Part shown: in pieces, positions 16,084 to 23,841 of the stretch
How positions within the stretch are numbered: position 1 is the first letter of the stretch
Layout of the letters: the number at the start of each line of letters is the position of its first letter
NCBI GenBank assembly: GCA_964568975.1
Contig: CAZMSO010000014.1
Location: forward strand, 1 to 64,000
Source of the DNA: CAZADA01 sp964568975
GTDB taxonomy: Bacteria; Pseudomonadota; Alphaproteobacteria; Caulobacterales; Maricaulaceae
DNA: 64,000 nt
Reading direction: 5' to 3'
Position numbers and translations under genes: made by a program
Notes under the pieces: model-generated
Told to the model about the DNA's origin: nothing
What the model saw: only the letters and a program-made list of their open reading frames with translations
The model's database searches: none

Positions 16084-16875
16084 TTAGGCCGACGCCTGGG
16101 CCCGGCGCGACGCCGCAGTAACGCCGAGGGCCGGTGGGGCGACGACCGCGGAGACCGGCCGCTCATCCAGCGCGAAGGTCATAACAATCACATCGCGCGC
16201 GTCGCCCGCCCCGCGAACGGGCCGCGCCGACAGCACTGTGGGCGTGTACACTCCCCACATGTCGCGCACCACGGCCTCACACAACACCGGTTCGCGCGCG
16301 CCTTCGCGCGCCAGCAGCGGCGTCAGCGCAGCCCACACATCAGTCGTGAAGATCGTCGTCGCCGCCGCGCGCAACGCGTCCACATCCGCGCACCGGAAAA
16401 ACTGAAGCGCCGCGGCGTTGGCCTGCAGCACCCGCGCTGTCGGACCATAGGAGGCCGTAGGCGGCGGCAAGCCCTCATCCGCGGGCCCGCCGGCGCGCGG
16501 CGCAAGCGCCCGCCGCCAGCGGATCACTGTCGCTATGGACGACACATCCACCTCAAGGGTCGGCGTCGGATCGTCATCAAAATGCGCGATCAACCGCGCC
16601 CCATCATCGACGACCGCTCCCGACGTCCGTTGGTGTTCGGCCAGCTCAGCGCGCGCGCGACGCCGCCCGCGTCCCCACCACACGCCCGCGAGAACCAAAG
16701 CGATCCCAGCGACGCCCAGGACCGCCGTCGCCACCGGCCAACGGGGGGCGATCATCAGGCGCGCGTCGCCGATGACAAAGGCCTGCGCCGCCTCCAGCCC
16801 AAACCCACCGCACAGAGCCGCCGCAAGAACGGCGGCGCCCGCCGCCAGCTGCACAGGACGCACGCGACCAGCCAT
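16084..16875 (-). CDS. Two-helix membrane protein with a degenerate PAS-like domain
   Basis: A 263-residue protein. Hydrophobic helices lie at about residues 10-33 and 46-67, then a charged linker and a domain (about 110-235) with PAS features: VLQANAAALQFFRCADVDALRAA followed by a beta-rich end (ARDVIVMTFALDE). No kinase, HAMP or cyclase output domain is present. It starts 3 bp after the tyrosine ammonia-lyase stop on the same strand, so the two are almost certainly co-transcribed. A role in light or redox signalling linked to PYP is inference from position. Family not recognised. Confidence 0.65.
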   Translation of the reverse strand: MAGRVRPVQLAAGAAVLAAALCGGFGLEAAQAFVIGDARLMIAPRWPVATAVLGVAGIALVLAGVWWGRGRRRARAELAEHQRTSGAVVDDGARLIAHFDDDPTPTLEVDVSSIATVIRWRRALAPRAGGPADEGLPPPTASYGPTARVLQANAAALQFFRCADVDALRAAATTIFTTDVWAALTPLLAREGAREPVLCEAVVRDMWGVYTPTVLSARPVRGAGDARDVIVMTFALDERPVSAVVAPPALGVTAASRRAQASA

Positions 16876-16878
16876 CCG

Positions 16879-18555
16879 TCACGCCGAGGCCGCGCGCCCA
16901 GCGGCGGCGACCGCCCGGCGACGTTTCGGGCGCGCTGTGTGGACGCCCACATCGTGGGAGGCGGGGGGATCCTCGCGCGCAAGATCAGCCGCCACCCGCT
17001 CAATGTCGGCGGCCAGCGGACGGTCTTGCGCGAGAAACTCCGCCCGCGCGCGCACCCAGCCGCGCACCGCCCAGCCGGCCGGCGACACCGCCCGCGGCGC
17101 ACCCTCAGCGTCGTCCGATTGCTGCGCGCGCGCCAGCAAGTCCGCGCCCTGGGCGGCGGCGAGGGCGTGAATCGCCAACACCCGCCACGCATCCGCGAGG
17201 GCGTCGCGGGCTTTACGCGCCGCAATCGTGCCCATGCTGACGACGTCTTGATTGTCAGCGTTCGTGGAGATGGATTGAATTGAGGCGGGCGAGCCTTTCG
17301 CGCGCAGTTCCGCCACCAACGCTGTGGCGGTGACTTGCGCGCCCATAAAGCCGCTGTGAAGGCCGGTCGCCTCACCGCTCAAAAAGGCCGGCAAATCGCC
17401 GTTCACGCGCTCGTCCGTCAGCCGCGCAATCTGGCGCTCGCTGAGGATGGCGGTCATGATGACGGCGTTGCTGAGTGCGTCGGACGCAAACGCCACATGC
17501 TGTCCCATGAAGTTGCCGCCATGAAGGGCGAAGGGCGGCTCAGACCCGAACAGGGGGTTGTCGCTGGCGGCGTTGAGCTCGCGCTCCACCGTTTGGGTGT
17601 GAAAAGCGGCGGCGTCGCGCACGGCGCCGAGGATTTGGGGCGCGCACCGAGTTGAGTAGGGGTCTTGGAGCGGGCGGTCCGCTCGCTCGGGCCGCTGCGC
17701 CTTCACTGTCTTCGGCAACCGGCCCTCCGCCGCGCGCGCGGCGATGATGCGGCCGCTGTCGCGCACGCGCTCACGCAAATCCGCCGCCGCGCGGGCTTGG
17801 CCGGGATGGGGCCGGGCCTGGGCGAACTCCGCGCTCCACGCTTCCGACCGCCCGCACAACAGCTCAGCCGTCAGCGCCGTCAACGCGGTGCACCAGGCGA
17901 TCATCCGCTCAGCGTCGACGGCGTTGAGCGCCGCAATCCCGGTCATTGCTGAGACGCCGTTGACGAGCGCCAGACCGTCGCGCGCCGCCAGCGTCAGCGG
18001 CGCGACGCCAAGGCGCGCTAGGCCCGCTTCTGCACTGACCATATCGCCCTGGGGATCGATGAAGGCTCCCTCGCCCATCAGCGCAAGCGCCAAATGCGCT
18101 AAAGGCGTGAGGTCGCCGCTGGCGCCGACGGTGCCCTTTTCCGGAATGAGGGGAGCAAGATCTGAATTGATGAGGGCGGTCAGCCCGCCGATCAGCGCCT
18201 CTGACGCTCCCGACCAGCCTTGCGTGAGCGAGCTCAGCCGCGCCACCGCGACGGCGCGCGCGGCCCGCCATGACAAAGGCGCGCCCACGCCGGACGCCAA
18301 GTGATAAATGAGATTGCGCTGCAGCGTCTCAATGTCGGCGGCGTTCACCAGCCGATCAGCCAACGGCCCGAAGCCCGTGGTCACGCCATAGACAATGCGG
18401 CGCTCGTCCACACATCGCGTCAGGCGCTGGTGTGCGGCGGCCATGCGCGAGCGTGCAAACGGCGACAACGCCAGGCGCGCATCGCCCTCCGCCAGGCGCG
18501 CGGCGTCGCCCAAGGACACCGCGTGATCCAAACTCACTGTCGCAGGCTCGACCAT
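16879..18555 (-). CDS. tal: Tyrosine ammonia-lyase of PYP chromophore synthesis
   Basis: A 558-residue member of the MIO aromatic ammonia-lyase family. The MIO prosthetic group forms from Ala145-Ser146-Gly147 in KGTVGASGDLTPLAH. The substrate-selecting pair at residues 85-86 is His-Leu (LIYHLASGVG), the combination found in Rhodobacter tyrosine ammonia-lyase. Histidine ammonia-lyase has Ser-His there and phenylalanine ammonia-lyase has Phe-Leu. Tyr56 in IVYGVTTGFG and QDPYSTRCAPQILG are also conserved. It converts tyrosine to p-coumarate, the PYP chromophore precursor. The ATG at 18555 (MVEPATVSL) is chosen over one 18 codons upstream that adds no family sequence. The C-terminus has about 30 extra basic residues. 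Confidence 0.92.
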   Translation of the reverse strand: MVEPATVSLDHAVSLGDAARLAEGDARLALSPFARSRMAAAHQRLTRCVDERRIVYGVTTGFGPLADRLVNAADIETLQRNLIYHLASGVGAPLSWRAARAVAVARLSSLTQGWSGASEALIGGLTALINSDLAPLIPEKGTVGASGDLTPLAHLALALMGEGAFIDPQGDMVSAEAGLARLGVAPLTLAARDGLALVNGVSAMTGIAALNAVDAERMIAWCTALTALTAELLCGRSEAWSAEFAQARPHPGQARAAADLRERVRDSGRIIAARAAEGRLPKTVKAQRPERADRPLQDPYSTRCAPQILGAVRDAAAFHTQTVERELNAASDNPLFGSEPPFALHGGNFMGQHVAFASDALSNAVIMTAILSERQIARLTDERVNGDLPAFLSGEATGLHSGFMGAQVTATALVAELRAKGSPASIQSISTNADNQDVVSMGTIAARKARDALADAWRVLAIHALAAAQGADLLARAQQSDDAEGAPRAVSPAGWAVRGWVRARAEFLAQDRPLAADIERVAADLAREDPPASHDVGVHTARPKRRRAVAAAGRAASA

Positions 18556-18886
18556 AAGCGCGTTCCTCACCCTTGCAGCGCAAGCGGCCGACGATCGGGC
18601 CGTCGCCAAGTGAGCAAACAGGAGTTAACAAGCCCCTCCCTTGAACGTCGGATTCATCAATGCTCATAAAAGATTAGATAAAATTATACCAGTTTACACG
18701 ATCGAAACTTTTTATTTGATCAAGTCAAACCGGACATTAACCCTTTGCCGTCATGGTGTCCGCGTCGGGAGCGGTTTATCGCGTTCTCGCCTCTGTCGAT
18801 CGACTGTGTTGGCGTTGCGCCCCGTCGTCGACGGCGGCGGGCGTGACGGGCAGCCGCCCCGGACCGGTTTGGCGAAAGGTGGAACA
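18556..18886. promoter_or_regulatory. AT-rich divergent regulatory region between tal and gvpA
   Basis: These 331 bp separate tal (minus) from gvpA (plus), and 18630-18740 is far richer in A+T than the surroundings. They hold an extended -10 promoter for tal (18683-18691) and a perfect inverted repeat TTTGA-N5-TCAAA at 18715-18729 that could be an operator. The repeat resembles an FNR/CRP half-site pair but its spacing is 1 bp short of the FNR consensus. No convincing -35/-10 pair was found for gvpA. The gvpA ribosome site (AAAGGTGG) is at its right edge. No ORF here is believable. Confidence 0.6.
18683..18691 (-). promoter_or_regulatory. Extended -10 promoter for tal
   Basis: The minus strand reads TGGTATAAT, a perfect -10 hexamer with the extended TG-N element, in the AT-rich part of the tal-gvpA intergenic region. 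The -35 region 17 bp away is poor, as is common for extended -10 promoters. Transcription would begin near 18676 and give a leader of about 120 nt before the tal ATG. Confidence 0.5.
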
Positions 18887-19099
18887 ATGGCTATCCAAAA
18901 GAGCGTGGCGTCCAGCAGTCTGGCTGAAGTCGTGGACCGCATCTTGGACAAAGGCGTCGTCGTGGACGCGTTTGTGCGTGTGGCGCTCGTCGGGATCGAG
19001 TTGATCGCGATTGAAGCGCGCGCCGTGATCGCGTCCGTGGAGACGTGGCTGAAATACGCCGAAGCTGTCGGCCTGACCGTCGAGCCGGCGTCGGCTTAA
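18887..19099 (+). CDS. gvpA: Major gas vesicle structural protein GvpA
   Basis: A 70-residue GvpA, the small amphipathic protein that polymerises into the ribbed gas-vesicle wall. SLAEVVDRILDKGVVVDAFV and VALVGIELIAIEARAVIASV are the near-invariant core, followed by ETWLKYAEAVGL. The ATG at 18887 follows AAAGGTGG. It is first in a long plus-strand operon reaching 32937, and a strong hairpin 25 bp after its stop may raise its expression relative to the rest. Confidence 0.97.
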   Translation: MAIQKSVASSSLAEVVDRILDKGVVVDAFVRVALVGIELIAIEARAVIASVETWLKYAEAVGLTVEPASA

Positions 19100-19124
19100 G
19101 CCACGCCGCGCCCACCCCGCCGCT

Positions 19125-19155
19125 GCAGGGCGTCGCGCATGGCGCGCCGCCCTGC
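19125..19155 (+). other. Long bulged hairpin immediately after gvpA
   Basis: The stem pairs GCAGGGCG (19125-19132) with CGCCCTGC (19148-19155). An internal 2+2 nt bulge separates this from a second GCGC/GCGC stem closing an ATG triloop. There is no T-tract, so it is unlikely to stop transcription completely. In this place it could protect the 3' end of a short gvpA message or act as a partial terminator, giving the excess of GvpA that vesicle assembly needs. Confidence 0.6.
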
Positions 19156-19200
19156 GCTGGGGCCGCGATCCTCCACGACCGGGCTTAAAGGAGCGTTCCG

Positions 19201-19878
19201 ATGAGCGATGCCTATCGCCATCGCGCCCGCGCGGTGCGTCAGGAGACGCGCGCGCATCTGGCGGCGCTGCGGGCGGCCCGGCGGGGCGAGCGGGGCGAGC
19301 GGCGCGCGGGCGGCGCTGCGGCTCAAACGGCGGACACGCCGGTGGACGATGGCATCTTCGTGCCGCCGACCGCTGTGGGGCCGACGGCTGCGACGCCGGA
19401 GCATTATGATGCGGCCTCATACGACACGCCCCAAAGCGCGCCGGAGACCGAAGCGGCCCCGCCAGATCCCCTGACGGCGGATCACGCCGCGGAGCCGACA
19501 AGCGACGCCGCGCCGCCCCAGACGGATGGGCTCGCCCTGGCGGAGACCTTGGCGGAGACCAAGGGGCCCGACATCCCGGCCGCAGACCCCGCGAGCGCGG
19601 CGCATGACAGCGCGCCCGACCTCACCGCGACGGAGGCTGACGTCGCCAACGATCCTGCGGCGGCCCCTGACGCCGGCGCAGTCGCGACAGACGCCCTGGA
19701 GCGTCTGCCCGGCATCGGACCGGGTTTGATTTGGTTTTTCGAGCAACGCGGCCTCACCAACTTGACCGCTTTAGCAGCCGCCGACGCTGATCAGCTGCGT
19801 GCTGACATCGGCTTCATCGGATCCCTGATCGATTTCGACGGCTGGATTGCGTTTGCGCGCGCCCACGCGCGCTCCTAA
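19201..19878 (+). CDS. Helix-hairpin-helix protein in the GvpC position
   Basis: A 225-residue protein starting at an ATG preceded by AAAGGAGCG. Residues 1-40 are strongly basic and helical (RHRARAVRQETRAHLAALRAARR). Residues 45-160 are a disordered Ala/Pro/Asp/Thr-rich acidic linker. Residues 163-225 are a compact domain, LERLPGIGPGLIWFFEQRGL followed by TALAAADADQLRADIGFIG, of the helix-hairpin-helix type seen in various nucleic-acid or protein-binding modules. It lies between gvpA and gvpN, where many clusters encode the outer-shell protein GvpC. No GvpC repeats are visible. Whether it coats vesicles is unknown. Confidence 0.6.
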   Translation: MSDAYRHRARAVRQETRAHLAALRAARRGERGERRAGGAAAQTADTPVDDGIFVPPTAVGPTAATPEHYDAASYDTPQSAPETEAAPPDPLTADHAAEPTSDAAPPQTDGLALAETLAETKGPDIPAADPASAAHDSAPDLTATEADVANDPAAAPDAGAVATDALERLPGIGPGLIWFFEQRGLTNLTALAAADADQLRADIGFIGSLIDFDGWIAFARAHARS

Positions 19879-20076
19879 CGCTTTCTTCAGTTCACTGATC
19901 CTCTATCGCGCGACCGGCCGACGCCGGGCGGACGCCGCCCGCCCCCCTCAGCGGGCCATGGGCGGCGAAACAATATTATGGCGATTTCACGGCATGTTAA
20001 GGCTAACGCTCAACACTGAGAAACGTCGAGTTTAAAGCGATCGCGTTCATACAGGTTGCGCCAAAGTAGGGATGAC

Positions 20077-21120
20077 ATGAGCACAAAACACAGCGCACCC
20101 CTGCCGCCGGATCATGAAAATCGTGATGTGCGTTTTCGGGCCGTCGAAGGCGGAGACGCCAATCTGATTGAATTGGCGCATCGCGAAGACCTGTTTGAAA
20201 ATGACATCCTGCGATCGATTAAAAGCCGCGCGCTCGCCTATCTCCGCGCTGGCGTCGCCGTGCACTTCCGTGGTCCAGCAGGCGCGGGCAAAACGACGCT
20301 GGCTCTGCAAATCGCGACGCAACTCAATCGCCCCACAGTGCTGTTGACTGGCGATGCGAGTTTCACCGCCCAAAATCTGATCGGCTCCGAAACCGGCGTT
20401 AAAATTCGTCAGGTGGAGGATAATTTCATCCACAATGTGCGCAAAAGCGAGCGCGAGACCACCCGCGTGTGGGAGGATCAAGTTCTCACAAAGGCGGTCA
20501 CGCGCGGCTACACCCTCGTTTATGACGAGTTCACACGCTCATCCGCGGAAGCCAACAACCCGCTTTTGCCGGTCCTTGAAGAAGGGGTGCTGCCCCTCAC
20601 CACCGCCCAGCGCGACCGCCGTTATGTGGAGGCGCATTGCGAGTTTCGGGCGATCTTCACCTCTAATCCCAGCGATTACGCCGGCGTGACCACGCCCCAA
20701 GACGCCCTGATCGATCGCATGATCACCTTCGATTTGGAGTGGCATGACGCGGCGACGGAAACAGGCATTGTCGCCGCGCGCTCACACCTTGATCCGGAGT
20801 TGTGCGCGCCGATTGTCGAGCTTGTCCGGGCCCTGCGCGCCCAAACGCCGGAAGGCGGCGTCCCACCCTCCATGCGCAGCGCGGTGATGATCGCGCGGGT
20901 CGCGCGTGCGCAGAACCTCACGCCGAACGCGGACGATCCCCGATATGTCCAATTGTGCCTGGACGCCTTGGCTTCGCGTGGCGCGCCGGCCGGCGAAGAC
21001 CACGCCGCCCGGGTCAAGCGCCTCGCTCAGCTCGCCCAGCTGGTGCGCGCCCACAGCGTCGTCACGCCGGCGCATCCGACCGCGTTTGATCCGGCCCAGC
21101 CCCAACGCGGCGCGGCGTAG
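20077..21120 (+). CDS. gvpN: Gas vesicle AAA+ ATPase GvpN
   Basis: A 347-residue MoxR-like AAA+ ATPase of the GvpN type. Walker A is GPAGAGKTT at residues 66-74, Walker B is YTLVYDEFTRSS near 156-167, and the sensor region IFTSNPSDYAGV follows. GvpN supports enlargement of vesicles. The ATG at 20077 is preferred to one seven codons earlier. The 198 bp before it are AT-rich and could carry an internal promoter, but no clear motif was found. Confidence 0.94.
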   Translation: MSTKHSAPLPPDHENRDVRFRAVEGGDANLIELAHREDLFENDILRSIKSRALAYLRAGVAVHFRGPAGAGKTTLALQIATQLNRPTVLLTGDASFTAQNLIGSETGVKIRQVEDNFIHNVRKSERETTRVWEDQVLTKAVTRGYTLVYDEFTRSSAEANNPLLPVLEEGVLPLTTAQRDRRYVEAHCEFRAIFTSNPSDYAGVTTPQDALIDRMITFDLEWHDAATETGIVAARSHLDPELCAPIVELVRALRAQTPEGGVPPSMRSAVMIARVARAQNLTPNADDPRYVQLCLDALASRGAPAGEDHAARVKRLAQLAQLVRAHSVVTPAHPTAFDPAQPQRGAA

Positions 21121-21136
21121 CGGAGGAAGCGTCTCG

Positions 21137-21397
21137 ATGAACCGTCCACGGATCATTCATCGCCCCCGGCCCAACAGCGGCGCGCCGCGGGTGCGCCGCT
21201 CGCGTCCAGCCGCGGCCGCTGAGCTTGTGCGCCTTGAGTATGAACGCGACCGTCTTGCGCGCGACCTGGCTATGCTCGACCAACGCCGCGACGCCGCGCG
21301 CGCCCTCCTCAACAAAGTCGAAACCCGCGCGCGCCTGATTCAAAAGGCGCTGATGCGCGCCGAAACCGAGGGGCCGAGCGCCCTGCGTCACCTCTGA
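21137..21397 (+). CDS. Small coiled-coil protein of the gas-vesicle operon (GvpV position)
   Basis: An 86-residue protein. A basic N-terminus (MNRPRIIHRPRPNSGAPRVR) is followed by one long heptad-patterned helix (LVRLEYERDRLARDLAMLDQ and on to ALMRAETEG). The ATG at 21137 follows GGAGGAAGC. It sits directly after gvpN, where enterobacterial clusters encode GvpV, a small accessory protein, but I cannot claim homology. It is tightly packed between gvpN and gvpO, which supports it being a real gene. Confidence 0.65.
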   Translation: MNRPRIIHRPRPNSGAPRVRRSRPAAAAELVRLEYERDRLARDLAMLDQRRDAARALLNKVETRARLIQKALMRAETEGPSALRHL

Positions 21398-21425
21398 GGC
21401 GGACACCTAAACCCGGAGCCCCGTC

Positions 21426-21686
21426 ATGAACATGATGGACATCGCCGAAAAAGCCCGCGCTGCGGCGGAGACAATCACCGGCTCGCCGGCTGATGTCATC
21501 GCCAGTTGCGAACGGCGCGACAACGCCTGGATCGCCACAGTGGACGTGGTGGAATCCAAAGCGCGTCTCGACGACAATGATCTTCTGTCCACGTATCAAA
21601 TCAGCTTCGACAAAACCGGCGAAGTCGCCGGCTTCGCCCGCGTGCGCCGTTACTTCCGCAATCAAGGCGGCGTCGACGCCGATTGA
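21426..21686 (+). CDS. gvpO: Gas vesicle protein GvpO
   Basis: An 86-residue protein matching GvpO: an N-terminal helix (DIAEKARAAAETITGSPADV), then strands with WIATVDVVESKARLDDNDLL and the end YQISFDKTGEVAGFARVRRY. GvpO is an essential accessory factor in haloarchaea and is common in bacterial clusters; its molecular role is not settled. The start has a second ATG three codons on (MMDIAE). Confidence 0.85.
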   Translation: MNMMDIAEKARAAAETITGSPADVIASCERRDNAWIATVDVVESKARLDDNDLLSTYQISFDKTGEVAGFARVRRYFRNQGGVDAD

Positions 21687-21727
21687 TCTGACTGACGCCG
21701 CGTGCGTCTTTAACTCCCGGAGCTCCG

Positions 21728-22030
21728 ATGGCCGGCGCGATCCAAAGTCCCATTCACCGCGACAGCTTGCCCGACGTGCTCGAGCGCGTGCTGGAGAAGG
21801 GCGTCGTGATTGCGGGCGATGTGGCGATCTCCCTCGTCGGCATCGAGCTGTTGACCATCAAAGTTCGCCTCTTGGTGTGCACCGTGGATAAGGCGCTCGA
21901 GCTCGGCATCAATTGGTGGGAGGCCGATCCCGCGCTCACCACGGACGCCCAAGCGTTGACGGATGAGAACCGCGAACTCCGCGGACGCCTGGCGATTCTC
22001 GAAAAACGCGTCGCCGACATCGGCGCTTAG
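21728..22030 (+). CDS. gvpJ: GvpA-family minor wall protein, GvpJ type
   Basis: A 100-residue GvpA homologue with the core LPDVLERVLEKGVVIAGDVA and ISLVGIELLTIKVRLLVCTV, then DKALELGINWWE, which is typical of GvpJ rather than of the major protein. A charged helical tail (LTDENRELRGRLAILEKRV) extends it. GvpJ is thought to take part in nucleation or the conical tips with GvpF/L/M. A GGAGCTCCG ribosome site precedes it. Confidence 0.85.
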   Translation: MAGAIQSPIHRDSLPDVLERVLEKGVVIAGDVAISLVGIELLTIKVRLLVCTVDKALELGINWWEADPALTTDAQALTDENRELRGRLAILEKRVADIGA

Positions 22031-22060
22031 GCCCGCAAGCCCACCCGGCTGGAGGAAAGC

Positions 22061-22663
22061 ATGACCAAACGCCGATCTGACGACCCCAGGGCGAGCGATC
22101 CGTCTCCGGACGAGCCCGCTGCTCGCCTGCGCGGCGTGGACGCCATTGATGAGATCGGCGCGCGCCTGGGCGGCGTCGCGGCGACGTTGAAATCAGCCTT
22201 CGGCGCGCTCTCAAATCTGGCTGACGCGGTGGACGAGGCCGCCCGCGACGGTGATGGCCGGATCAAAGCGACCTCAGAGGTGCGTGTGCGCGTCGGCGGC
22301 GTGCCCGTGGCGCCGGGGTCCTCCGCGCGATCGAGCGCATCCGCCCGCGCGGACGCCGGTCGCGACACGGCCGAGGCCATGGGCCCGGTGCGCGATCCCC
22401 TTGTGGATGTGTTCGACGAAGACGACGCCTGGGTGATCACCGCGGAACTGCCAGGCGTGCGCGACGACCAGCTCAGCCTCCACGTGACTGACGCCGAGGT
22501 GGTGTTTGAAACCCTCGGTCCCAAACGCTTCCGCCATGTCGCAACTCTGCCAGACGGCGTGAACGCCGAGGGCGCGCGTCACGCCTTGCGCAACGGCGTG
22601 TTGGAGATCCGCTTCCCCAAAACGGGCGCGACGCCCGACCAGGAGGGCGACAGCGATGAGTGA
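22061..22663 (+). CDS. gvpH: Gas vesicle protein GvpH (Hsp20-like)
   Basis: A 200-residue protein. The N-terminal half includes the GvpH-type segment AIDEIGARLGGVAATLKSAFG. The C-terminal half (about residues 105-190) is a shortened alpha-crystallin domain: PLVDVFDEDDAWVITAELPG, RDDQLSLHV, then ALRNGVLEIRFPK. It probably chaperones GvpA-family proteins. The last 8 bp overlap the next gene, so the two are translationally coupled. Confidence 0.85.
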   Translation: MTKRRSDDPRASDPSPDEPAARLRGVDAIDEIGARLGGVAATLKSAFGALSNLADAVDEAARDGDGRIKATSEVRVRVGGVPVAPGSSARSSASARADAGRDTAEAMGPVRDPLVDVFDEDDAWVITAELPGVRDDQLSLHVTDAEVVFETLGPKRFRHVATLPDGVNAEGARHALRNGVLEIRFPKTGATPDQEGDSDE

Positions 22664-23579
22664 CACCGCGCTGCACCCCACGCTTGGCGAACCCGCCCTC
22701 GCCGGACGCCTTTATGTTTATGGCCTGATCCGTGCGGGCGACGCGCCCGCTGACCCCGAGGCCTTCGCCGGCCTGCGCGCGGTCGCCGCGCCGCAGGCTC
22801 CGGTGATCGCGCTGGCGTCCGGTCCGTTGGCTGCGATCGCCAGTCCCATCGACGCCGCGGATGTGATGGCGACGCGCCGCCACATGCTCGCCCACGCCAA
22901 AGTGCTTGAGGCGGTGATGGCTGAGCGCCCGATCCTGCCTATGCGCTTTGGCGTGATCACGGCCACGGCCGCGGATCTGCACGCAACCCTCGCGCCGGAG
23001 GCCGACGGCTTGTGCGCGCTGCTGGACGAGCTCGACGGCCGCGTGGAGATGGGCGTGAAAGCGGTGTGTGACGAAGCTGCGGTGATGCGCGCGATTGTCG
23101 CTGACCGCCCCGACATCGCCGAACGCTACGCCGCGCTGAAACAAGGCGACCCCGCCGCGACCCAATTCCAGCGCGTCGACCTTGGTCGCGAAGTCGCGGG
23201 GCTGCGGGCGGAGTGGCGCGACGCCGAGCGTGAACGCCTCATCGCCCGCTTCGCGGATGTGGCCGAACGCGTTGTCGTCCATGAGCCGGATGATGACGAT
23301 TTGCTCGTCTTCAACGCCGCGTTCTTGCTGAAGCGGGAGGACGAGCCGGCGCTGTTCGCCCGGGTCGAGGCGCTCGACGCTGATTATGGCGAGGCGCTGA
23401 CGCTGAAATATGTCGGCCCCGTGCCGCCCTACAATTTCGTCAACACGCGGCTGAGCTGGACGCCGCCGGAAGGCCCCGCCGCAGCCGCGCCGCCGCCCGC
23501 CGCCGATAACGATCAGGGGCCGCGCGACGCCGCACACCCGGTGACGTCAGCGACGGCTCTCAACAGCGAGGCCGCCTGA
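22656..23579 (+). CDS. gvpF: GvpF/GvpL-family gas vesicle protein (first of four)
   Basis: A 307-residue full-length GvpF/L protein with two related alpha/beta domains. It begins with GRLYVYGLIRAGD and ends with ALTLKYVGPVPPYNFVNTRL; HMLAHAKVLEAVMAERPILPMRFG is the family's central motif. GvpF/L binds GvpA and is needed for vesicle nucleation. A Pro/Ala-rich tail of about 35 residues is added. This is the most canonical of the four GvpF/L proteins here; F versus L cannot be decided by eye. Confidence 0.92.
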   Translation: MSDTALHPTLGEPALAGRLYVYGLIRAGDAPADPEAFAGLRAVAAPQAPVIALASGPLAAIASPIDAADVMATRRHMLAHAKVLEAVMAERPILPMRFGVITATAADLHATLAPEADGLCALLDELDGRVEMGVKAVCDEAAVMRAIVADRPDIAERYAALKQGDPAATQFQRVDLGREVAGLRAEWRDAERERLIARFADVAERVVVHEPDDDDLLVFNAAFLLKREDEPALFARVEALDADYGEALTLKYVGPVPPYNFVNTRLSWTPPEGPAAAAPPPAADNDQGPRDAAHPVTSATALNSEAA

Positions 23580-23582
23580 GCC

Positions 23583-23837
23583 ATGGGCATCCTCTCCACA
23601 TTGCTGACCTTTCCCGTCAGCGGCCCCATGAAGGCCGCCCAATGGGTGGTGGAGGAAATCCACGATCTGGCGAAACGCGAGTACAGCGACCCCGCATTCA
23701 TCCGCAAACAGCTGGCTGAACTGGAAGCTCAGCTTGAGGCCGGCGCGCTGACTGAAGACGAGTTTGAAGAGATTGAATTGGTCTTGCTGACCCGCCTGAA
23801 AGACGCTGAAGTCGATGCGTCCGCGGGTGAGGACTAA
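23583..23837 (+). CDS. gvpG: Gas vesicle protein GvpG
   Basis: An 84-residue protein. LLTFPVSGPMKAAQWVVEEIHDLA is the standard GvpG N-terminus, followed by a charged helical region, QLAELEAQLEAGALTEDEFE. It starts 3 bp after the gvpF stop, the usual neighbour. It is a small essential accessory protein thought to act with GvpF/L. Confidence 0.93.
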   Translation: MGILSTLLTFPVSGPMKAAQWVVEEIHDLAKREYSDPAFIRKQLAELEAQLEAGALTEDEFEEIELVLLTRLKDAEVDASAGED

Positions 23838-23841
23838 GGCC

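Noticed and set aside
18715..18729. FNR/CRP-type box between tal and gvpA
   Set aside because: TTTGA-N5-TCAAA is a perfect inverted repeat, but the TTGA/TCAA spacing is 5 rather than the 6 bp of the FNR consensus; kept only as an unnamed inverted repeat.
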